The notes under the pieces are model-generated. The model was given only the letters and a program-made list of their open reading frames with translations, was not told the origin of the DNA and did no database searches. A program made the position numbers and the translations under genes. A stretch of 64,000 bases of DNA from Flavobacteriales bacterium (GTDB lineage: Bacteria > Bacteroidota > Bacteroidia > Flavobacteriales_D > Sanyastnellaceae), in contig JADKIZ010000017.1 of NCBI GenBank assembly GCA_016722445.1, positions 21,853-85,852 on the forward strand. The letters run 5' to 3'. This document shows positions 20,452 through 29,648 of the stretch, one piece after another. Every line of letters begins with the position of its first letter. The stretch's first letter is position 1.

Positions 20452-21383
20452 TTACTTCGTTTTCCTATCCATCAGATTATTCATCCCCATCATCTGTTTC
20501 ATGGTTTTTTCCATTCCTTCCGGAGAACCGTCGAGGAAAATGATATTTCCCTTGCCGTATTCAGCGAAATTTTTCACGGCTTCTGTCCACATACTGAACA
20601 TGATTACACGGATGTATCCAGATTGGCTTGTTGCATTTCTTTGGCAGCGTTTTGCATACCCCGGGCCACTTCTTCACGGAATAAAGCCACACCCTGACCA
20701 CGCATTTGAGCAGCTTCCCTTTCGGCTTGAGCAGCAATTTTGATGGCATTACCTTCAGCTTCGGCGGCTTTGGTTTTGGTGATCAATAGAGCTTGACCTT
20801 CGTTCTCAGCAGCAGCTTTCAGGTTATTGGAAGCGACAACCTGCGCCATGGATTTGATGATGGCTTCATCAAACGTGATATCATTGATTTGAAGATCCTG
20901 AAGGTGATATCCCCACTCTTCCAAACGATTATCGATTTCAGCTTTCACGTGTTCTACGATTTCATTGCGCAGACCGAGCACTTCTGCTTGTTTTTTGGTT
21001 GCAACAAAAGCACGGATAGTACCTTCAATGGTTCTGACAAGCGCCTGCATCAAACTTGTTTCATCGATAAATTTGAAGGCCACACGTTTGATCATTTCTT
21101 CCTCTCCATTCATCACAGAATAGAGCAACATCGACTTGAAATAGACATTGGCCTGGTCAAAAGTGACAGCCTGAAATTCCATTTCAACTGACCTGTTTTG
21201 AGTACTGATCTTTTTGAAAATTCTTTCGATAAAAGGAATCCTCAGATTCAATCCCGGGCTCATTACCCTGCGATATTTTCCAAATACTGTGACAACGCCC
21301 ATCAAAGTATTCGCGCGCTCCCCGAATAAATTTGGGACAAAAGAGCAAAGCCTGTCCCAATAATTCGGGATGCGCGAATTCAC
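20452..21383 (-). CDS. SPFH/Band 7 protein, damaged N-terminus, one frameshift
   Basis: The core is a stomatin-type SPFH domain (GVVTVFGKYRRVMSPGLNL, NRSVEMEFQAVTFDQANVY) followed by the Ala/Glu-rich coiled coil (AAEAEGNAIKIAAQAEREA). The frame ends early at 20604; restoring one base near 20608 gives VIMFSMWTEAVKNFAEYG, GNIIFLDGSPEG and the normal tail to 20452. Homologues begin with a membrane helix before GVVTVFGK. Here that helix is absent, and homology starts at the ATG at 21302, just inside a 70-bp inverted repeat. The nominal GTG start at 21383 would translate the hairpin itself. The protein may therefore be cytoplasmic or the locus non-functional. Confidence 0.75.
21309..21379. repeat. 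Imperfect inverted repeat at the SPFH gene 5' end
   Basis: Arms 21309-21339 and 21353-21379 share ATTCGCGC, CCCGAAT and TTGGGACA in inverted order around a 13-base loop. The left arm carries three or four extra bases. It occupies the place where the SPFH membrane-anchor codons should be, and looks like an inserted REP/MITE-like hairpin. Confidence 0.8.
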
Positions 21384-21479
21384 AGGGATTTTGAATCAGA
21401 ATAGAAAGGCACCGCATAATTTTATCTGAATAGTTAAGTGTATTTTTTTTTGAGTGTATCAGAAACATCTTCATTGAGT

Positions 21480-21941
21480 TATTCTATCTTGTCGCAATTG
21501 TTGGAACTTGGGTTTAAAGTTGATTGTTGTCGAATGTGATTTTGAGGCTCCAATATTTTTCTCCGTACTTTTTTTCTTGATAAAAAAAGAAGCAAAAAAA
21601 TCAAGGCTGTTGAGTAAATCCTTGAAATCCACAACATCTTCGGGCAGACCAATCGGAACTCCTCCTTCATTCAAAAATGAATCAACCCATTTCCTCTAGG
21701 CGGAAATAATGTAGACATTTTTGAATTCAGTCGTCAAACACCCGATTGCTCTATTGCCCTGCGATGTTGGGATTTCTAAGGATTTTCTCAAAGGCCGGTC
21801 CGCGAGCCAAAGGATAAATCGGGCGTTCTATTTGTTCTACTAACTTCTAGCTTACTTCTTATTCCTATTCAATTTCAATCAATCAGAAGCATGTTAACAT
21901 GGCTATTCTATCGCATCGCAATTCTTGGAATCTGGGTTTAA
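21480..21941. repeat. Spacer bounded by 38-bp direct repeats
   Basis: Positions 21480-21517 and 21904-21941 share TATTCTATC, TCGCAATT, TTGGAA and TGGGTTTAA at the same spacing, with six or so mismatches in 38. The 386-bp interior has no convincing gene. It contains the inverted pair CTTGAT (21576-21581) and ATCAAG (21600-21605) flanked by T- and A-runs, a hairpin shape. The two open frames of 63-67 codons here are AT-run artefacts. Confidence 0.8.
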
Positions 21942-21957
21942 CCTAAAGCAATGACAC

Positions 21958-22644
21958 CTATTTGACGGCAACGCCAAAAAGAACATAATTCAGATCTGCA
22001 GGAAGAATGTGGTTGAAGAGAGCTTCGTCACCAAGAGCCAGTGTGTTTCGCTGAAATTCGCTTCTACCAAATGCCGAGAGAAAGCCGGTTGTGGTGAAGT
22101 CAAAAGAATGGAATCCCGAAGTAAAAGTTTTCAATTCATCAATTCGCACATAACGCCATGAATTACCCCATCTCACAAATTTCTTCCTCATGTAACGATG
22201 CATACCAGAAGCTTGTAGGTTTTCAGCGAATAGCAGGACGCCACCGGGTTTTAGCGCTTTTTTGATTTCATCAAAAGTTCTTTGTTGAGCTTCCGGATGA
22301 TTATCACGACCGATACCACCAAGAATGGATTTGAACACAATGACGTCGAAGTGATTCTCATAAGGAATATTCATCGCGTCGATGTCCTTGTACTGAACCC
22401 TGCTTTCTAACCCATGTTTTACGTGCAAAGGTTTGGCAGTGCCTTCGGTGTTTTCCAGATCAGAGCATATCACCTCATAACCTTTCGATGCAAGCCAGAG
22501 AGAAAGACCACCTTCCCTCCCACCGAGTTCCAGTGCTTTGCCACTTTTGATTACAGGCAAATGCCTTTCCCACCATGGAAGAGCTTTTGACCATGTCCGT
22601 ACGTCCCATTGGATGATGTCTTTAACCTGATCTGAATTCATCAT
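21958..22644 (-). CDS. Class I SAM-dependent methyltransferase
   Basis: The 228-residue protein shows the Rossmann methyltransferase motifs: ALELGGREGGLSLWLASKG (motif I), VICSDLEN (the acidic residue ending beta 2), YKDIDAMNIPYENHFDVIVFKS (post I/II) and LKPGGVLLFAEN (motif III). The rest is a helical cap. The substrate cannot be read from the sequence; a small molecule or lipid is more likely than DNA because no NPPY-type motif is present. The gene follows the large secreted-protein gene on the same strand with about 70 bases between them. Confidence 0.88.
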   Translation of the reverse strand: MMNSDQVKDIIQWDVRTWSKALPWWERHLPVIKSGKALELGGREGGLSLWLASKGYEVICSDLENTEGTAKPLHVKHGLESRVQYKDIDAMNIPYENHFDVIVFKSILGGIGRDNHPEAQQRTFDEIKKALKPGGVLLFAENLQASGMHRYMRKKFVRWGNSWRYVRIDELKTFTSGFHSFDFTTTGFLSAFGRSEFQRNTLALGDEALFNHILPADLNYVLFGVAVK

Positions 22645-22712
22645 TGGATAATCATTCCTGTTGCAAAGAACAATATTCTCATCACAGTTTGAACATCCTT
22701 GGTCATGATTAT

Positions 22713-25700
22713 TTACCTCAAAATTTCAACGCGATGAATGGAAGTGCCATTTTGCCCATGAATGGAAATGAGGTAAATTCCTGCGGGTAAATTCCTGATA
22801 TCAATACGCCTGTTAGGACCGCACCACAATTCCTGACCGAGTTGATCAAAGATTTTGATGGATTCAATGGATTCTTTGCCTTCAATGATTAGAAAATCCT
22901 GTGCAGGATTTGGGTAAATATGAAATGCACTGTCCTGGTATTCTTTCACCCCGGAACAATCATCTATCAGCACTTCCAATTCTGCAGGATCGGTACTTCC
23001 GCAAGAGTTTGACAATACAACACTTATCGTTGCATTGCCTGCGAAGCCATCTGTAAAATCCAGTGTCATCTGATTCAAATCTGAGTTGATGATAGTTCCA
23101 GCTTGTGGAGGATCAAGGTACCAATAGTATGAAGCTTCGGTGAGCACAGTTGAGAATACTTCCAGACCTTCATTATCACAAAACACCAACTCACCATTCA
23201 ATTCGCCGGATTGAATCAGAGTGTCTTCAAATATGACTTCAAAAAGAATGGGTTGAGTGTTGTAGCATTCATTACTGAACTGTCCTGAATAAAGCCCCGG
23301 CGCAGTTATGTTGTAGGTCGGTGTGTATTGTGCTTCGTTGGTTGAAATGTCGGTCCAAATGCAATCAATATATGCGTCATTCGATGCCCCCGGAAAAGGA
23401 TCCAATAACAATTCATCGCAGGTAAACATTTCTTCAGCAAGACCGGGGTTCAATTCATTGAGGTAAATGATGTGAATACTATCAGCAGAAGTACCACAAA
23501 TATTCGTTTGACTCGCAATGATATCAGTTTCACCATATCCGATATATGGTCCTGCTGTTGCTGAAAGATTATCAGATGCAATGTCAAGTCCATCCCCTTG
23601 CCAATTGATGTCGTATTGCGGATCTGCGATCGGCACAATAACAACGGACTCACTTCCGCAAAGCAACATGGTATCTGATACTTGCAACACTAGACTAGGT
23701 TCATTTTCAATTTGGATTTCATAACAATAACTGTTCTCGCATACGTCTGGAGTAAAACACAAGGTGTAATTGCCGTATGTGTTTGACTGAAATTGGGAAT
23801 TGTAGGTGGTTATGTCGGAGAGTATCCAACCATCTGGACCATCTACCGTCCATTGACCTGTCAGAGGTAATCCATCGCAAGTCGACATACCAGACCATAT
23901 GATTCCGCTTGTCAATGGAGCATTAAAAGTTGTTGGCACTGTTTCACCACAATTGATAAACCACAGTGAATTTCCGGCGAAATCATTGCCATTTGCAAAG
24001 TATTCTATGGATATGCTGTCTCCTGTGATAGTTTCCAAGTTGGTTAGTTGAGTCAACGTACTAAAAGTTGTAAAATAAACAGAGTCCACAGATCCATCTA
24101 GATGGAATACCTTAATTTGCAAATATGATCCTTGCCAACCGTTTTGATTTGTGCTTAAGCCATAGAAAATGAGGTTATCAGTCTCTTGAGAAAAGCCTCC
24201 CGTAACAATTAAAGGATCTTCAATTCCACAGGTTTCTTGCAATGTAGTTTCAGGAATAACAATATTCGGGGCAACTACCAATTTAATATTAAAACCTTCA
24301 CATCCATTTTCATCAGTAACTATAACACCGTAATTACCAGTTACTCCTTGAACAAAAGCACAAGGTCCATTCAGAGGTGTCCCTTCAACAAATTCGCCTG
24401 AATAACCAGGATAGACAAACCACTCATAACTCGTGTATTCACCAATAACACAAATTGAAGTATCTTGATGCGGACATATAGTTAAAACAATGTTTCCGCT
24501 ATCGACCTCCGGAATGAACAAAGGTGTAACATCCAGCCATTGGAATGTGCTAAGAATACAGTCGTTTTTGGTGGCGATGAGATGGTGTAATCCCATGTTA
24601 TGAATAACAATGCTTGAGGTAGTATCACCATTCTCCCAAAAGTAATGATCCATTCCAGGTGTAGCTGACCAAACCGCATCTACTCCAGCACAAATTTCTG
24701 TGTCTCCCGAAATTTGAAGATCATAACTCTCAGATGAAATGTTAAACTCAAATTGGTAAGTTGAAGATTCTGAAGGTGTGCCATTATCGGTAGCAACCAA
24801 TTCAATTTGATAATTACCTGGAGCAATGATATCAAAATCAATTATGAAATTAATGCCCAAAGCTGAAGTATAATCCACAGTCGAATAAGTCATCCCAAGC
24901 GGTAACCCACTAACACTGATACCGATGTTTTGTGAACTCTCAGATGAGATTATATGCATATCCATTGGAATATAGTCACCACATAATTTCAGGCTTGGGC
25001 AAAAGTTTGCTGCAATGGCAGGTGGCATATTGGAACTGGAAGTAGCTGTGTTGAATTCAATCTTACGCCCTTCTAACCATTTGACACCGTCTTGTTGGTT
25101 ATCGGCTATTCCGTAAGGGCCGTTGTATTGATCAGATGAAAAATTAAATCTTCCAAAAGCAAAATGCTCAGGACCACTTTCCTTATCCGCGCCGACAATG
25201 GCAAGATTAGCATCGGCTGCAAGTCCTCCAGATGCTCCACTTATCAAGCTATTTACCCAATTCATTTCTTTATAATAGAATTGGACGTTATTCCCATTAC
25301 CAATAATGTCATTCCCGTTGGCAGCAATAATCATTTGAAACGAATTCTTTTTCGAAGAATCCAATGACCATGTTCCAACATCGATGTAGTTCACATATAG
25401 CGCCTCGTTAGTTACCTTGTAATATAAATCGCCACCAAAATTAAAATCAAAATCCGACCAGAAACCACAAATATGATTATACTGTTGAGTGGTTTCACTT
25501 GAAAGTGGATTCGGGAAAGCAGATGGCAGGAAATCGATGTAACCAGTATTCCCCATGACAATTGTTCCCTCCGTGGTGAGGATGACCTGATTATAAGTTT
25601 GACCAAAAAAATAGAAATCAAAAGGTAAATCGATCGGTGCAGAATAATTATTAGCTGCGCTTCCAAAAGATCCAGGCCATTCTGCAACATCCGGATGTAT

Positions 25701-25799
25701 ATAAGAATCATCTGGCTCTATCCAGAAGCAATTGTCAAATTGAGCGTGTGAATAAGCAACGATTCCTAACAATATGGAAATAACGGTGAGTGTTCTCAT
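22713..25799 (-). CDS. Secreted T9SS protein with N-terminal nidogen-like region
   Basis: The 1028-residue product has a signal peptide (MRTLTVISILLGIVAYSHA), then a region resembling a nidogen-like domain up to about residue 240 (FFGQTYNQVILTTEGTIVMG, YNHICGFWSDFDF). A cadherin/PKD-like middle follows with many paired cysteines, and the C-terminus is a type A T9SS sorting domain (FHIYPNPAQDFLIIEG, ending VEILR). It is exported across the outer membrane and probably attached to the surface. It has its own promoter 23 bases upstream. Confidence 0.9.
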   Translation of the reverse strand: MRTLTVISILLGIVAYSHAQFDNCFWIEPDDSYIHPDVAEWPGSFGSAANNYSAPIDLPFDFYFFGQTYNQVILTTEGTIVMGNTGYIDFLPSAFPNPLSSETTQQYNHICGFWSDFDFNFGGDLYYKVTNEALYVNYIDVGTWSLDSSKKNSFQMIIAANGNDIIGNGNNVQFYYKEMNWVNSLISGASGGLAADANLAIVGADKESGPEHFAFGRFNFSSDQYNGPYGIADNQQDGVKWLEGRKIEFNTATSSSNMPPAIAANFCPSLKLCGDYIPMDMHIISSESSQNIGISVSGLPLGMTYSTVDYTSALGINFIIDFDIIAPGNYQIELVATDNGTPSESSTYQFEFNISSESYDLQISGDTEICAGVDAVWSATPGMDHYFWENGDTTSSIVIHNMGLHHLIATKNDCILSTFQWLDVTPLFIPEVDSGNIVLTICPHQDTSICVIGEYTSYEWFVYPGYSGEFVEGTPLNGPCAFVQGVTGNYGVIVTDENGCEGFNIKLVVAPNIVIPETTLQETCGIEDPLIVTGGFSQETDNLIFYGLSTNQNGWQGSYLQIKVFHLDGSVDSVYFTTFSTLTQLTNLETITGDSISIEYFANGNDFAGNSLWFINCGETVPTTFNAPLTSGIIWSGMSTCDGLPLTGQWTVDGPDGWILSDITTYNSQFQSNTYGNYTLCFTPDVCENSYCYEIQIENEPSLVLQVSDTMLLCGSESVVIVPIADPQYDINWQGDGLDIASDNLSATAGPYIGYGETDIIASQTNICGTSADSIHIIYLNELNPGLAEEMFTCDELLLDPFPGASNDAYIDCIWTDISTNEAQYTPTYNITAPGLYSGQFSNECYNTQPILFEVIFEDTLIQSGELNGELVFCDNEGLEVFSTVLTEASYYWYLDPPQAGTIINSDLNQMTLDFTDGFAGNATISVVLSNSCGSTDPAELEVLIDDCSGVKEYQDSAFHIYPNPAQDFLIIEGKESIESIKIFDQLGQELWCGPNRRIDIRNLPAGIYLISIHGQNGTSIHRVEILR

Positions 25800-25821
25800 G
25801 AAGTTTTAGTTAACTGGTTAC

Positions 25822-25854
25822 CAAAATTAGGCGGATTTCATGTCTTCTCTGCAA
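25822..25854 (-). promoter_or_regulatory. Promoter of the nidogen-like T9SS gene
   Basis: On the coding strand TTG (25852-25854), 22 bases, then TAATTTTG (25822-25829). Transcription would start near 25815, giving a short leader before the ATG at 25799. Confidence 0.55.
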
Positions 25855-25899
25855 TTGCGATTTCAAATTCAACTTATAGGATTCAATTTTCAGAAAACA

Positions 25900-25930
25900 A
25901 AAAAGCCATCCCTTTCGGAATGGCTTTTTA
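25900..25930 (-). terminator. Intrinsic terminator after rpsA
   Basis: AAAAAGCCAT and ATGGCTTTTT arms flank a short loop, 16 bases after the rpsA stop. T-runs on both strands make it bidirectional. Confidence 0.85.
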
Positions 25931-25946
25931 TTATATTCAAAGATGA

Positions 25947-27947
25947 TTATTGGTTTTCACCTTCTTTGTTGTCACCTTCCATTTTCTCTTTCAGGTTAGC
26001 AAGAACATCGAGGTCACCGAGGGTTGATTTTTCAACCTGAGCATTCACAGCTTTAACAGCTTGAGAATCCTGCTCGCCACCACCTTGTTTCTTACCACCT
26101 CCACCGCTGCGAGGCGCTTTTTTCGGAGCTTCTGCACTACCTGGCTCTTCTTCTTTCCAAGTGCCTGTGTGGCTCACGCTGATTTTGCGTTGGTTTTTAT
26201 TGAATTCCTGAATGATGAATTCGAGTGCTTCTTCCACTTTCGCGGTAGAGCCATCAGCTTTCTTCAGGTTTTTATTCATACAGAAACCTTCGAGACCGTA
26301 TGGAAGAGCAACGATAGCGTGGCTTCCTTCTTTACGAACGATGGTACCTTGATGTTTAGAACCTTCAACGAATACTGTTTCGAATACATCCCATGGATTT
26401 TCTTCCACTTGTTTATGGCCGAGGCTGATGCGGCGGTTATCCTTATCGAGTTCGAGAACAACCACTTCGAGTTCATCGCCGATGTGGCAGAATTCGCTCG
26501 GGTGCTTGATTTTCTTGCTCCAAGAAAGATCGCTGATGTGAATCAGACCATCGATACCTTCAGACAATTCGCAGAACACACCGAAGTTGGTGAATGCACG
26601 AACTTTTGCTTTGTGTTTGCTTCCAACAGGGAAACGTGTTTCGATATTTTCCCATGGATCTTGGGTAAGTTGTTTCATACCCAAAGAGAGTTTGCGCTCG
26701 TCTTTATCCACGCTGAGGATCACACACTCTACTTCTTCGCCCACTTTCAGGAAGTCCTGAGCAGAGCGAAGGTGAGTACTCCATGACATTTCAGAAACGT
26801 GGATGAGACCTTCAACACCAGGAGCAATTTCAACGAATGCACCATAGTCTGCAAGAACAACCACTTTACCTTTCACTTTCTGACCCACTTCAAGCTGTCC
26901 TTCGATAGCATCCCATGGGTGAGCAGTGAGTTGTTTCATACCGAGAGCGATACGCTTCTTATCATCATCGAAGTCAAGGATAACAACGTTGATTTTAGAA
27001 TCAAGCTGCACGAGCTCTTCCGGATGAGTAACACGTCCCCATGAAAGGTCTGTGATGTGGATGAGACCATCAACACCACCGAGGTCTACGAATACACCAT
27101 AAGTAGTGATGTTTTTCACGATACCTTCGAGAACCTGACCTTTTTCGAGGCCGCTCATGATGAGTTTTTTCTGTTCTTCGAGTTCTGCTTCGATCAGGGC
27201 TTTGTGAGAAACTACAACGTTTTTGAATTCGTTGTTGATTTTCACCACTTTCAATTCCATGATCTTACCAACGTACTGATCGTAGTCGCGGATAGGCTTC
27301 ACATCGATTTGTGAGCCTGGAAGGAATGCTTCGATACCGAATACATCCACAATAAGACCACCTTTGGTGCGGCTTTTCACTTCACCTTTGATGATTTCGC
27401 CACTTTCCAGTGCGCGGTTCACATTACCCCAAGCGCTAAATACGCGTGCTGTTTTGTGAGAAACATTGAGCTGACCGTTTTTGTCTTCTGTCTGCTCAAT
27501 GAAAACCGGAACTTTATCACCGATTTTGAGGTCGGGATTGTAACGGAATTCGCCCGCAGGAATAACACCTTCAGACTTATAGCCGATATTGACAACTACT
27601 TCTTTTTTGTTTGTAGTAACTACGGTACCTTCAACGACTTCGTGTTCACGAATCACTGAAAGCGTACTTTCATACAATTTGTCGAGTTTTTTACGCTCGT
27701 CACTGTTGTATCCACCAGCCGCTTCGTAAGCATCCCAGTTGAATTCACCCGTTTCAGTCAGAAACATTTTGTCATCTGCAGTACTGAAAATTTCGAGGGG
27801 TTCTTCAGCGACAACTTCATCTTCAACCTCTGCTGGATTTTCGGTTGCAACTTCTTCAGCGGCAACTTTTTCAGTTTCACCAGCGAGATTAGCGGTGATG
27901 TCTTTTTCTTCGGCTTCTTCAGCCTTAACACGTTTTGATTCTGCCAT
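25947..27947 (-). CDS. rpsA: 30S ribosomal protein S1
   Basis: The 666-residue protein carries six S1 RNA-binding repeats. Typical units are GQVLEGIVKNITTYGVFVDL with GGVDGLIHITDLSW, and GQKVKGKVVVLADYGAFVEI with VEGLIHVSEMSW. An acidic N-terminal extension of about 90 residues (Glu/Val-rich) and a Gly/Lys-rich C-terminal tail are usual in Bacteroidota S1. It binds mRNA leaders at the 30S subunit and is needed for translation initiation. A promoter at 28092-28121 and a leader of about 138 bases with three hairpins precede it, suggesting autoregulation. Confidence 0.97.
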   Translation of the reverse strand: MAESKRVKAEEAEEKDITANLAGETEKVAAEEVATENPAEVEDEVVAEEPLEIFSTADDKMFLTETGEFNWDAYEAAGGYNSDERKKLDKLYESTLSVIREHEVVEGTVVTTNKKEVVVNIGYKSEGVIPAGEFRYNPDLKIGDKVPVFIEQTEDKNGQLNVSHKTARVFSAWGNVNRALESGEIIKGEVKSRTKGGLIVDVFGIEAFLPGSQIDVKPIRDYDQYVGKIMELKVVKINNEFKNVVVSHKALIEAELEEQKKLIMSGLEKGQVLEGIVKNITTYGVFVDLGGVDGLIHITDLSWGRVTHPEELVQLDSKINVVILDFDDDKKRIALGMKQLTAHPWDAIEGQLEVGQKVKGKVVVLADYGAFVEIAPGVEGLIHVSEMSWSTHLRSAQDFLKVGEEVECVILSVDKDERKLSLGMKQLTQDPWENIETRFPVGSKHKAKVRAFTNFGVFCELSEGIDGLIHISDLSWSKKIKHPSEFCHIGDELEVVVLELDKDNRRISLGHKQVEENPWDVFETVFVEGSKHQGTIVRKEGSHAIVALPYGLEGFCMNKNLKKADGSTAKVEEALEFIIQEFNKNQRKISVSHTGTWKEEEPGSAEAPKKAPRSGGGGKKQGGGEQDSQAVKAVNAQVEKSTLGDLDVLANLKEKMEGDNKEGENQ

Positions 27948-27966
27948 GATGGCTTTTACACTTGTA

Positions 27967-28089
27967 TTCTGCTTCTTGTAACAAGACCCCGTAAGCAGAA
28001 GAGGTTTTACTTTTTATGGTTCAATTCCCGGAGGTTTCGGAATTGTTTCCCCTTGATTTTCATGCCCTAAAAGGAATGGAAATCGGGGG
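27967..28089 (-). promoter_or_regulatory. Structured 5' leader of rpsA
   Basis: Three hairpins can be drawn in the leader. At 28049-28089, CCCC.GATTT.CAT pairs with ATG.AAATC..GGGG. At 28022-28045, CAATTCC pairs with GGAATTG. At 27967-28000, TTCTGCTT pairs with AAGCAGAA and encloses a second stem CTTG/CAAG. The last lies about 20 bases before the start codon, a plausible place for S1 feedback on its own translation. Structure is seen; regulation is inferred. Confidence 0.5.
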
Positions 28090-28091
28090 CG

Positions 28092-28121
28092 CGAATATAG
28101 GTTAGGATGAGCCAATACCAA
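28092..28121 (-). promoter_or_regulatory. Promoter of rpsA
   Basis: On the coding strand TTG (28119-28121), exactly 19 bases, then TATATTCG (28092-28099). The -7 box has TTCG instead of TTTG, a variant that recurs in this window. Confidence 0.65.
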
Positions 28122-28164
28122 TCAGTCTGCAACAAAAATTCCGTCATAAACGAACCTTCAATAA

Positions 28165-28190
28165 AAAAGCCGGGAATTGACCCGGCTTTT
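28165..28190 (-). terminator. Bidirectional intrinsic terminator
   Basis: AAAAGCCGGG, six-base loop, CCCGGCTTTT. It lies 23 bases after the stop of the DUF5684-like gene and insulates the rpsA promoter. Confidence 0.85.
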
Positions 28191-28212
28191 CAAATTCAAA
28201 AGGAAGATGGAT

Positions 28213-28584
28213 TTACATTTTCGCGTTAGGATCGTCTAGTGTTCCAATACTTTGGGAACCGTCATATTGTGCATCCCCAAACCCTAAAATAGGCCAGAAA
28301 ACAAATGGCAAAAATATGAGTCCGATGGTGAACCCTTCAGTCTTTCCAAAGTTTTTCGCGATCAGATTGGTAACCCATATTTGCCATATCAGGCCGATAT
28401 AAGGAATGAGCATTAAAACTGTCCACCAACCAGGTTTCTTGGCGATTACCGTCATGATATACACATTATAAATCGGGATAAGCGCCGCCCAACCAGGCTG
28501 GCCGGCCTTTTCAAATGTTTTCCAAATGGCAGCGATCATGAAGATCAAAAAAGCCAGCAAAAGAATAATACCAATAAAATTCAT
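28213..28584 (-). CDS. DUF5684-like small membrane protein
   Basis: The 123-residue protein has three or four hydrophobic segments and the family pattern WKTFEKAGQPGWAALIPIYN, then AKKPGWWTVLMLIPYIGLI and FGKTEGFTIGLIFLPFVFWP. The Gly-Trp pairs sit at membrane borders. Family members are inner-membrane proteins of unknown role, sometimes next to signal peptidase genes. Here it is a single gene with its own terminator. Confidence 0.75.
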   Translation of the reverse strand: MNFIGIILLLAFLIFMIAAIWKTFEKAGQPGWAALIPIYNVYIMTVIAKKPGWWTVLMLIPYIGLIWQIWVTNLIAKNFGKTEGFTIGLIFLPFVFWPILGFGDAQYDGSQSIGTLDDPNAKM

Positions 28585-28697
28585 TGCATAAATTTTAATA
28601 TTTCCTACTCTGTTCTAGGCCTTTCGGAATTCGCCTCATTGCAATTTAACCTTGGACAAATTGAGTATTGGTTTGTTTCAACATGTCCATCCTGCTA

Positions 28698-29315
28698 TTA
28701 AATGTTTTGATCGAGGGATGTTTGACTCTCAGTTTCATTCAATGAGAATGGAGGATATTGGTCGGTGAGGTTGTACCAATAAAGATTTACGCGCAACTGC
28801 CAGCGATTTACGCCAACAACGAAATCGTGCATCCCTTTAGGGTATTTGCCGGTGATCAATACAGCCCACCATGCGATAATTCTTACGAATACAGCTGCGA
28901 TCATCAGGAAAATCAAGCAGAAAGCGTGAGGGATCAGGACATAAATGAACCCGAAAAACATTCTGGCCAACAAAAGACCACGGCTCACGGTTGCAGGATA
29001 CTCCAATATGATATCGGTGTTTTCATCTTTTGCAGTCAATCCGAAAGCCGGATAACCATCGCTGAGGTTTTGCATACGTGCATTTACGCGGAGGTTCCAA
29101 CGGAAATAATTCAGCACAAATTCCCACATACCTTTAGGGTATTTGCCTGTGAACAAAATTGCCCAGAAAGCAATGAAATTCACGAAAAGCACGCCAATAC
29201 CGATGAATAACAATACAAACATGTGAGGAATCATGATGTAAATGAATCCGAACAGAGTTCTTAGTACGAGTTCACCACGCGAATACGTGTCTTGGTGTTT
29301 GATAAAAATTTTCAT
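28698..29315 (-). CDS. Duplicated DUF4389 membrane protein
   Basis: The 205-residue protein contains two copies of the DUF4389 unit. Each has a membrane helix pair and ends FWAILFTGKYPKGMWEFV or WWAVLITGKYPKGMHDFV followed by a WNLRVN/WQLRVN segment. Both halves begin with a short beta hairpin. I start at the ATG at 29315 (MKIFIKHQDTYSRGE), because a -7 box at 29369 excludes the ATG at 29405. The function of the family is unknown. Confidence 0.78.
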   Translation of the reverse strand: MKIFIKHQDTYSRGELVLRTLFGFIYIMIPHMFVLLFIGIGVLFVNFIAFWAILFTGKYPKGMWEFVLNYFRWNLRVNARMQNLSDGYPAFGLTAKDENTDIILEYPATVSRGLLLARMFFGFIYVLIPHAFCLIFLMIAAVFVRIIAWWAVLITGKYPKGMHDFVVGVNRWQLRVNLYWYNLTDQYPPFSLNETESQTSLDQNI

Positions 29316-29368
29316 AGTGATGATGATTTTGGTTTTTAGGAAAACATGGTTTTTAGAACCAATCGTGG

Positions 29369-29376
29369 CAAATATA
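29369..29376 (-). promoter_or_regulatory. -7 element before the DUF4389 gene
   Basis: Coding-strand TATATTTG, an exact TAnnTTTG match, about 55 bases before the ATG at 29315. No good -33 TTG is seen at standard spacing. The rest of 29406-29570 shows no gene. Confidence 0.5.
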
Positions 29377-29570
29377 TCAGAACCTTCCAAAGTGTTGTCA
29401 TCCAATGACTAAGAGTTTGACCAACAAAAAGCACCAAAACACATCTCGCTGATTATCAGTCAAGAGCGTTGAAATTTGTTCATAAATGAAGAGATTGGAC
29501 AAGCATTTAAGACATGAATGACCAAATCGGCTTTTCCAAATATGACCAAAAACATAAAAATTAGTCATAA

Positions 29571-29597
29571 AAAAACCTCCCTTGTGAGGAGGTTTTC
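29571..29597 (-). terminator. Intrinsic terminator after rpoD
   Basis: AAAACCTCC, seven-base loop, GGAGGTTTT, with A's on the plus-strand left side giving the U-tract for the minus-strand rpoD transcript. Confidence 0.85.
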
Positions 29598-29648
29598 ATG
29601 TTTAATCCATAACGCAATGAACGGATGCGTTGTGGTTCTTCAGTATGA

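Noticed and set aside
26061..27044. Long plus-strand open frames over rpsA
   Set aside because: They run antisense to the conserved S1 repeats and are Phe/His-rich complement-strand translations.
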